DNA of 64,000 nucleotides from Arcanobacterium urinimassiliense. GTDB lineage: Bacteria; Actinomycetota; Actinomycetes; Actinomycetales; Actinomycetaceae. Numbering within the stretch: the first letter of the stretch is position 1; the number at the start of each line of letters is the position of its first letter. The notes under the pieces were generated by a model that searched no databases, had not been told where the DNA came from, and worked only from the letters and a program-made list of their open reading frames with translations. The stretch is from contig NZ_LT632435.1 in NCBI RefSeq assembly GCF_900119495.1, forward strand, positions 1,375,148-1,439,147, written 5' to 3'. The position numbers and the translations under genes are program-made. This document shows positions 58,322 to 64,000 of the stretch, piece by piece.

Positions 58322-59806
58322 TTACTCTTTATCTACTTTCGTAGCTAAAGTGATGTCTAGCTCCTGTAACTCACCGTTACGTTCGATTGTCAACGTCACC
58401 TGGTCTCCAGACTGGCACTGACGCACAAAACCGGTAAGTGACACAGCCGAAACTACATTTCTGCCATTAAAGGCCACTACTACATCACCTTTTTGCAATT
58501 TACCTTTAGAAGCCGGAGTGCCCGGTTCAATCTGCTCTATCTGCGCCCCTACCCGAGAAACTCCGGAATATTCCGCGATTCCGTTGCGAATTACCACTCC
58601 CAGATAGGCGTGCTCAGCTACTCCTTTTTCAATGAGTTGCTGCGAGATATGCTTGGCTAGATTAATAGGAATAGCGAATCCGAGCCCGATCGAGCCACCG
58701 CCTTGCGAATTAGCTCCGCGCGAAGTAGTGGCGATAGAAGAGGCAATGCCGATTACCCGCCCCGAGGCATCAAATACTGGCCCGCCGGAGTTCCCCGGAT
58801 TTACTGCTGCATCCAACTGAATCGCATTAGTAACCACGCGCGCTGCTTCTCCGTCGGTAATCCCTTCGGTAGAAACCGTCTGCACCGGCCGATCTAAAGC
58901 AGAAACAATGCCGGTGGTCATAGTAGAAGCCAATCCGAGCGGATTACCGATAGCAGCTACCGGTTCCCCCACCGTCACTTTCGAAGAATCTCCCAGCGCA
59001 GCTACCGTGATATCTTTCGGAGGATTCTTAATTGTGATTACAGCTAAATCGGTAGCGGCATCTGCTCCCGCTACTTCTGCTGCATAAAGACGCCCATCAC
59101 TAAAGGTCACTTGTAATTTTTCGGCTCCGGAAATTACGTGGTGATTGGTTAATATATGGCCTTCTTTATCTATCACCACTCCCGATCCGGCTGCACCAGA
59201 TTCACCTTTCTGCGCTTCGATAGCTACTGTGGCAGGGCCGACGGCTTTCGCTACCGCTTGCCAATCTGGCGCAGCAGCCTTGGAATCTACCACTGGCTCT
59301 ACAGTGGGTTCCCCTTCGGCCGCAGACACCGGGCGCGTACCGGAATATCTCCACGTCATTACCCCTACTCCGAGGACGCCTCCCAGTAGAGCTGCCACTA
59401 TTGTCATAGCTAACAAAGCTGCCCAACCCGGATGCTTAGGGGTCTTTTCCTTTTTCACAGGGGGAATTGCCAATATCGGCTGCGGCGCCGCACTATCTGA
59501 AGAGGTATTTTCTTCATTCTCAGTAGGAGTAGCCGGCAGCGAAGTATTTATTTCTGAATCTGCTGGCATCTCTGCTGAAGTTCCATCTGGCCTATCAGCT
59601 GGCATCTCGGCCGCTCCATCAGCAGAAGCCGGAGTGGACGCAGGCATAGCAGTGGCAGGTGCCGGCACGCTATCTGCAGGGATATTTTCTTCAGCAGCTG
59701 CAGCAGCCTTATCTGCGGATTCTGGAGTCGGTGGAGTTGGCGGAGCCGGTGGCTCTCCCCAATTAGAATCATCCCGCAACGGCGGCCAACCTTCATTGTT
59801 ATTCAT
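58322..59806 (-). CDS. HtrA-family serine protease with PDZ domain, membrane-anchored
   Basis: DegP/HtrA-like quality-control protease acting outside the membrane. The 494 residues comprise a cytoplasmic Pro/Ala/Glu/Ser-rich N-terminus (1-125), one transmembrane helix (about 129-150), a trypsin-like domain with His223 (LTNHHV), Asp253 (ATDLAVI) and Ser340 (NPGNSGGPV), and one C-terminal PDZ domain (about 400-485). GAGG precedes the ATG. The 241-bp region upstream is A/T-rich with T-runs and TTATACT (possible -10 near 59961), and holds no gene that I can see. Confidence 0.93.
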   Translation of the reverse strand: MNNNEGWPPLRDDSNWGEPPAPPTPPTPESADKAAAAAEENIPADSVPAPATAMPASTPASADGAAEMPADRPDGTSAEMPADSEINTSLPATPTENEENTSSDSAAPQPILAIPPVKKEKTPKHPGWAALLAMTIVAALLGGVLGVGVMTWRYSGTRPVSAAEGEPTVEPVVDSKAAAPDWQAVAKAVGPATVAIEAQKGESGAAGSGVVIDKEGHILTNHHVISGAEKLQVTFSDGRLYAAEVAGADAATDLAVITIKNPPKDITVAALGDSSKVTVGEPVAAIGNPLGLASTMTTGIVSALDRPVQTVSTEGITDGEAARVVTNAIQLDAAVNPGNSGGPVFDASGRVIGIASSIATTSRGANSQGGGSIGLGFAIPINLAKHISQQLIEKGVAEHAYLGVVIRNGIAEYSGVSRVGAQIEQIEPGTPASKGKLQKGDVVVAFNGRNVVSAVSLTGFVRQCQSGDQVTLTIERNGELQELDITLATKVDKE

Positions 59807-60047
59807 ATAAAAACCTCGTTTCCATTCGCAAAAATTTTCTCTCTATCGTATGCGCAACCCCGTTTACCACGGGATTCTTCCCAGCCTATTTAATTATGAG
59901 TTTTATAATAATAAATCCATTAAAAAAAGAAAAAGAGAAACCCTATATAATTTTCGCCCTCAGTATAACCCTCCCAAGAGAATTTCCTAGACGGAGAACC
60001 ATCTTAAGCGTAAAACTGCCCGCGGAACGCGCCAAACTATTTTTTAT

Positions 60048-61727
60048 CTACACCTGAGAATCTGCAGAACCCAATAGTTTTTCTACTCGCACACAGATCT
60101 CTTCCCCTAGATCTGCTCCATGATTTTGCTGAGAAACTTCTAAATCACCGGCGAGCTCTATACTCAACACCTCCAAACCCGTTATTGGCTCTGCCAAAGT
60201 GCGGCGCAGAGCAGATACGTCTGCTCCGCATTCACGCCAACGCACTCGCTCTTTTAAGGCCGGAAGGAAATCCGGTACCGAGAAATCTTTTGCCGTGCGG
60301 AATACGCGGTTATAGAGCGGCTGCGGTAATTTTCCATATTCAAGGGTGGCAAAAAGCGATCCACCTTGATCATCTATCACCACTACCTGCAAATCAGGTA
60401 GCGGCTGATCCTGTGTGGCCACTAAAGACCCGAGGTCGTGAATAAAACTCAAATCCCCTACCACTACTCGCATCGGCTGCTTTACCGCACTCGCCATACC
60501 CCGCGCAGTGGAAATCACTCCGTCAATTCCCGCCAAGCCGCGGTTAGCAAAAAATACCGGGCCGGGTACGGGTGCAAAAGTATTTACAGTGCGAATTATC
60601 GAAGAGGCTCCTAGGAAAGTAGGTACTGCCGACTCACTGAGCAGAAGAGCAATCTGGGGGAAATCTAGCGGATGCCCTGCTGCTAAGTACTCGCTACAGC
60701 AGTGTTGTGCTTCCCGCCCCGCGGCTTTCCATACTTCTAGCCATTCTGCACTACCAGTTAACCAAGAAAATACTTCTTCCAACGCCACCACTGCCGCCGC
60801 ATTGCCGGAGATATCCGTGTAGGTAGGGTATTCATCTACTACCACTACTTCTATCTGCGGATCAGCTAGTAATTCTGCTACTTCCCGCGTCAAGGTGGGG
60901 TGCCCCACCACCACTACGCGTTCGATTTTTTGCCGAAGCTGCGTGCGCAAGAGGAGCTGATGTGCCGGTATAGCTTGCACGCTATTGCGCAACTTACTAC
61001 TGGGCTCTACTAAAAACGGAACAGCTCCTGCCCGCCGGCTAAATTCTTCCACTCCCACTTTATCTAGAAAGACATTATCGGAACCAGCTATTACTACGGT
61101 ACGTTTCGGAACTGCCTGCAGAACAACCGGCGTGCAATCAGCATAAATACTTTGCCATTCCCCCGCTTTTTCTAAATCCTCCGGTATGAGCGGCGGGCGA
61201 AAACCGATATTTATATGTACCGGCCCCGGGCCACTAGCTCCGGCTATTCCTTGGCCGAGCATTATTCGCACTGCGCGGGTAATTTGATTTTCGAGCTGCG
61301 CTAAATTCACCACCGGTGGAGGAAGCTGCACTTGATATTTTACGGAAGCAGCCAATAATGCACAGTGGTCAGTAGTCTGATTCGCCCGCACCTGCTGCAA
61401 TTCGGGAGGGCGATCTGCCGTGAGGAGTAGCAAAGGTAAACCGGAGTGAAGAGCTTCGGCAACCGCTGGATGTAAATTAGCTACGGCAGTGCCGGAAGTA
61501 GTAACTACAGCAGCCGGCTGCCCTGCTTTCCCCATGCCCAGGGCAATGAAAGCTGCCACTCGTTCATCTATCTCTACCTCTAAACTAATTAAACCAGCTT
61601 GCTCGGCTGCCGCAAGCGCCAAAGCAAGAGGAGCAGAACGCGAACCAGGGCAGAGCACAAAATTTTTTATCCCCGCTTTAATGAGCGCTGCTACGACTCC
61701 GCGCGCCGTTTCTGTAGCTTCCAGCAT
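60048..61727 (-). CDS. menD: SEPHCHC synthase (MenD)
   Basis: Thiamine-diphosphate enzyme joining isochorismate and 2-oxoglutarate to give SEPHCHC. It has 559 residues from the ATG at 61727 (MLEATETARGVVAALIKAG), which is preceded by AGGCGGAG. The frame remains open for 59 more codons, but those overlap menC and a repeat. CPGSRSAPLA lies near 26-35, the catalytic Glu at about 55 (EIDERVAAF), and the ThDP/Mg2+ region GDLSFIHDLGSL...VVIDDQGGSLFATLEYG near the C-terminus. It lies 62 bp after menC. Confidence 0.93.
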   Translation of the reverse strand: MLEATETARGVVAALIKAGIKNFVLCPGSRSAPLALALAAAEQAGLISLEVEIDERVAAFIALGMGKAGQPAAVVTTSGTAVANLHPAVAEALHSGLPLLLLTADRPPELQQVRANQTTDHCALLAASVKYQVQLPPPVVNLAQLENQITRAVRIMLGQGIAGASGPGPVHINIGFRPPLIPEDLEKAGEWQSIYADCTPVVLQAVPKRTVVIAGSDNVFLDKVGVEEFSRRAGAVPFLVEPSSKLRNSVQAIPAHQLLLRTQLRQKIERVVVVGHPTLTREVAELLADPQIEVVVVDEYPTYTDISGNAAAVVALEEVFSWLTGSAEWLEVWKAAGREAQHCCSEYLAAGHPLDFPQIALLLSESAVPTFLGASSIIRTVNTFAPVPGPVFFANRGLAGIDGVISTARGMASAVKQPMRVVVGDLSFIHDLGSLVATQDQPLPDLQVVVIDDQGGSLFATLEYGKLPQPLYNRVFRTAKDFSVPDFLPALKERVRWRECGADVSALRRTLAEPITGLEVLSIELAGDLEVSQQNHGADLGEEICVRVEKLLGSADSQV

Positions 61728-61750
61728 TTCTCCGCCTTTTCTTTTCGTCT

Positions 61751-61792
61751 CTGCGTATTTTCTCGTATCTACTGCGTATTTTCCGGTATCTA
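61751..61792. repeat. 21-bp tandem repeat, 2 copies, starting at the menC stop codon
   Basis: 61751-61771 and 61772-61792 are identical except at two positions. Read on the minus strand, each unit starts TAGATAC and ends GAAAATACGCAG; the TAG of the first unit is exactly the menC stop. The repeats fill most of the 62-bp menC-menD spacer. Confidence 0.85.
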
Positions 61793-62872
61793 CTCGGAGG
61801 CAAGCCCACATTCCTCTGGAGTGACCCAGCGATAGCGCGCCTCCCGCCCGAAAATCTTCCAGGTACGTAAATACTCCCACATCTGCTGGAGGCGATCTTG
61901 CCAAAATACAGCTAATTCTCCAGTGGCCGCCACCGCCGCGAGATTTTCCGGAACTATTTTCTGTAATTTTATTTTTCCGTGGCGCGCCCGCAGCGAATGA
62001 GCAGTAACGTCGGCCGTAAAAAGATCAATGGTACCCAATCCACATGCATAAGATAACTGCGGCAGAGCAGCTGCGCACGCTAATCCAGCCTCCAAGCCTA
62101 CAGAAGTTTCTAAAGCTGAAGAAAGCACGGCCGGAAGCTCTAATTTTGCCGCTAGTTCTAAGGCGGCTCGCACACCTCCCAGGGGCTGATTCTTTATTAC
62201 CGCAATATCTGCCGCCGCTAACCGGCGCACTTCCAAGGGATCAACACTTCGCCGCAGAGATTCATCAGCTGCTATCGGTACTGACACGCGGCGGCGTACA
62301 GCTGCTAGATCTTCCACCTGCGCACAGGGCTGCTCTATATACTCCAGACCACCAGCTGCCCGTTCATAACGAGGAATATTGAGTAATGCCGTATCTAAAT
62401 CCCATTTTCCGTTTACGTCTATGCGAATTCGCGCCCGCTCCCCTAAAGCTTCCCGCACCGCCGCTAGACGAGATAAATCAGCTGCGCGGCTTCCACTCTC
62501 TTCCACTACTTTTACTTTGGCGCTCAGCGCTCCCGACTGAATAGCGATTTGCTGCGCCTGCGTAGGAGATACCACGGGAATAGTCACATTGACCGGAATT
62601 TCAGAACGAAGTGGCTCCGGAGCCCCATATACGGCCTGCTCCACAGCTCCAATTAGCCATCGCGCCGCATAAGGAACCTGGTATTCCAAAAAAGGAGAAA
62701 CTTCCGCCCAGCCGGCGGGGCCATGCAAGATAATGCCAGAGCGCGTGGATATTCCCCGAAACTTAGTGCGCAGTGGAATAGTATAAACGCAGGCAGTAAG
62801 CACAAAATTAGCACTAGCCAAAGGGCTCCAAGCTCGCGGAATAAAATTTCCAGCTACGTATTCTCCACTCAT
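61790..62872 (-). CDS. menC: o-succinylbenzoate synthase (enolase superfamily)
   Basis: Dehydrates SHCHC to o-succinylbenzoate. It has 360 residues from the ATG at 62872 (MSGEYVAGNFIPRAW); upstream frame codons cross the promoter. Enolase-superfamily catalytic residues are visible: KxK in AKVKVVEE, metal ligands RIDVNGKW, YIEQP and IAADES, and the second lysine in IAVIKNQPLGG. TATAAT lies nine bases before the ATG, so the mRNA is likely leaderless or nearly so. Confidence 0.91.
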   Translation of the reverse strand: MSGEYVAGNFIPRAWSPLASANFVLTACVYTIPLRTKFRGISTRSGIILHGPAGWAEVSPFLEYQVPYAARWLIGAVEQAVYGAPEPLRSEIPVNVTIPVVSPTQAQQIAIQSGALSAKVKVVEESGSRAADLSRLAAVREALGERARIRIDVNGKWDLDTALLNIPRYERAAGGLEYIEQPCAQVEDLAAVRRRVSVPIAADESLRRSVDPLEVRRLAAADIAVIKNQPLGGVRAALELAAKLELPAVLSSALETSVGLEAGLACAAALPQLSYACGLGTIDLFTADVTAHSLRARHGKIKLQKIVPENLAAVAATGELAVFWQDRLQQMWEYLRTWKIFGREARYRWVTPEECGLASE

Positions 62873-62881
62873 CACTGCCCA

Positions 62882-62887
62882 ATTATA
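62882..62887 (-). promoter_or_regulatory. -10 box (TATAAT) of menC, probably leaderless transcript
   Basis: Perfect TATAAT on the minus strand, separated from the menC ATG by nine bases with no ribosome site between. Transcription would start at or within a few bases of the start codon (GTG or ATG). No good -35 is seen (CTCTTA at 17-bp spacing). It lies in the 60-bp divergent spacer shared with menB. Confidence 0.55.
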
Positions 62888-62932
62888 CGCAACCAAAATG
62901 GAACTAAGAGATATACGTGGCAGAATATCCTT

Positions 62933-63931
62933 ATGGTGCAAAATAACGCAGGGGTACTGCCCCCGAAAGTATCGGAAATATTCGATCCGCAACAATGGCG
63001 GAGTATAGAGGGGTTTCCAGATGCCGATATTACCTATCATCGGGGAGTAAAAAGAGAATATTCCCCCGCTGGGGAGCTACAAAGCGAAATTGATTTGCCA
63101 GTGGTGCGCATAGCTTTTAACCGGCCCGAAGTGCGCAACGCTTTTCGCCCGGAAACGGTTGATCAACTCTATCGCGCTATCGACCATGCCCGGCTCACCC
63201 GGGAAGTAGGATGCGTAATTCTTACCGGTAATGGCCCTTCCCCGAAAGATGGTGGTTGGGCTTTCTGCTCCGGTGGCGACCAGCGGATTCGCGGAAAAGA
63301 CGGCTACCGCTACCACAATGACCAAAGCTCCCCACAGGCAGATTTAGCGTTACGAGAATCGGTAGATCCGCAAGATGCCGGCAGATTACATATTTTGGAA
63401 GTGCAGCGCCTGATGCGCAATTCGGGGATGGTATTTATCGGCGCTATTTCTGGCTGGGCAGCTGGGGGCGGGCATTCCTTAAATGTGCTCTGTGATTTAT
63501 CGCTGGCTTCCCGAGAATACGCACGCTTCAAACAAGTGGATGCCAATGTTGGCTCTTTTGACGGCGGCTACGGATCGGCACTTTTAGCTCGGCAAGTAGG
63601 CGATAAACGAGCCCGTGAGATTTTCTTTCTCGCCCGCACTTACAGCGCCACAGATGCCGCCCAGTGGGGAGTAGTGAATGAAGCGGTACCGCACGCCGAT
63701 TTAGAGAAAAAAGCTCTCGAATATGCCCGCTTAGTGGCAGAAAAATCTCCGCAAGCTATCCGAATGCTAAAATTTGCTTTTAATATGGCCGATGATGGCT
63801 TAGCTGGGCAGCAAGTATTTGCCGGCGAAGCCACTCGTTTGGCTTATATGACTGCAGAAGCTCAAGAGGGGCGGGATGCTTTCCTGGAAAAGCGCTCTCC
63901 GGATTGGTCGGGTTACCCGTACTATGCCTAG
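62933..63931 (+). CDS. menB: 1,4-dihydroxy-2-naphthoyl-CoA synthase
   Basis: Crotonase-family enzyme that cyclises o-succinylbenzoyl-CoA to DHNA-CoA. It has 332 residues from the ATG at 62933; the open frame starts 210 bp earlier but runs antisense through menC. Motifs: IAFNRPEVRNAFRPETVDQL, GWAFCSGGDQRIRG (oxyanion and active-site loop) and VGSFDGGYGSALLARQVGDKRAREIFFLAR. The longer N-terminus (about 60 residues) and Ser-Gly-Gly-Asp-Gln match actinobacterial MenB. It is divergent from menC. Confidence 0.94.
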   Translation: MVQNNAGVLPPKVSEIFDPQQWRSIEGFPDADITYHRGVKREYSPAGELQSEIDLPVVRIAFNRPEVRNAFRPETVDQLYRAIDHARLTREVGCVILTGNGPSPKDGGWAFCSGGDQRIRGKDGYRYHNDQSSPQADLALRESVDPQDAGRLHILEVQRLMRNSGMVFIGAISGWAAGGGHSLNVLCDLSLASREYARFKQVDANVGSFDGGYGSALLARQVGDKRAREIFFLARTYSATDAAQWGVVNEAVPHADLEKKALEYARLVAEKSPQAIRMLKFAFNMADDGLAGQQVFAGEATRLAYMTAEAQEGRDAFLEKRSPDWSGYPYYA

Positions 63932-64000
63932 AAAATCTACTACCGAGTGCCCACAGCCGGAACCGGTGATTTGTACCGGCGGTAGCTCTCCCGCCGCCCT
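63924..64000 (+). CDS. start of a further gene overlapping menB (cut by window edge)
   Basis: An open frame begins at ATG 63924, overlapping the menB end by 8 bp, and stays open to the window edge (about 25 codons). Too little is visible for identification. The next expected gene in this pathway would be menE (o-succinylbenzoate-CoA ligase) or menA, but that is only inference from context. No clear ribosome site is seen. Confidence 0.35.
   Translation, partial: MPRKSTTECPQPEPVICTGGSSPAA

Noticed and set aside
61728..61904. N-terminal extension of MenD by 59 residues
   Set aside because: It overlaps menC and the 21-bp repeat. The ATG at 61727 has a good ribosome site and gives the family start.
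62873..63040. N-terminal extension of MenC and the matching upstream extension of MenB
   Set aside because: The two frames run through each other's coding or promoter DNA; family-like starts lie at 62872 and 62933.
1..64000. Phage, insertion sequence, toxin-antitoxin or defence system
   Set aside because: No transposase, integrase, restriction, Cas or toxin-antitoxin-like product was recognised on either strand. SbcCD is a housekeeping DNA repair complex.

Overview
The window is chromosomal DNA from an actinobacterium of moderate GC content. Three things support this. The minus-strand order argS-lysA-hom-thrC-thrB-rho-rpmE-prfA-prmC-Sua5-WecA-like-(AtpI-like)-atpB-E-F-H-A is the one found in mycobacteria and relatives. 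There is a SigR/RsrA-type redox sigma/anti-sigma pair next to the 24-residue actinobacterial ribosomal protein bL37. Rho carries the charged N-terminal insertion typical of the phylum. A sortase-anchored surface protein hints at a host-associated organism, perhaps in or near the Actinomycetaceae, but genus and species cannot be read from the sequence.

Layout. 1-16.6 kb: one nearly unbroken minus-strand run of housekeeping genes, covering Arg-tRNA synthetase, lysine/threonine biosynthesis, Rho, L31, RF1 and its methylase, tRNA t6A synthesis, a polyprenyl-phosphate sugar transferase and the F1Fo ATP synthase (atpA is cut by the window edge). tRNA-Arg(CCG) sits divergently upstream of argS. 16.9-20.4 kb (minus): aspartase, a glycerophosphodiester phosphodiesterase and an M23 peptidase. 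20.9-27 kb: an SGNH-fold protein lacking the catalytic residues, bL37, RsrA-like/SigR-like, DoxX, aroA, rsgA and hisN. 26.5-31 kb: sbcD-sbcC. 31-35.6 kb: two actinobacterial conserved hypotheticals and secA.

35.7-64 kb is a respiratory block. A polyprenyl diphosphate synthase is translationally coupled to a complete 14-subunit complex I operon (nuoA-N). It is followed by a geranylgeranyl-reductase-family (MenJ-like) flavoprotein and by menG, menF, menD, menC and menB. Together these make, tailor and use menaquinone. A signal-peptide/SpaA-like surface protein and a membrane-anchored HtrA protease interrupt the men genes.

Most of the window is core genome. I see no phage, insertion sequence, CRISPR array or defence island. 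The least expected signal is a set of short degenerate tandem repeats, each with its own sequence and period (11-31 bp), lying on or immediately after stop codons at several gene ends (aspA, M23 peptidase, SGNH gene, sbcC, Rv3235-like gene, menC). Other points worth checking are an extra Cys-rich segment on the RsrA-like protein, the missing triad of the SGNH protein, and an IARTG rather than LPXTG sorting motif.
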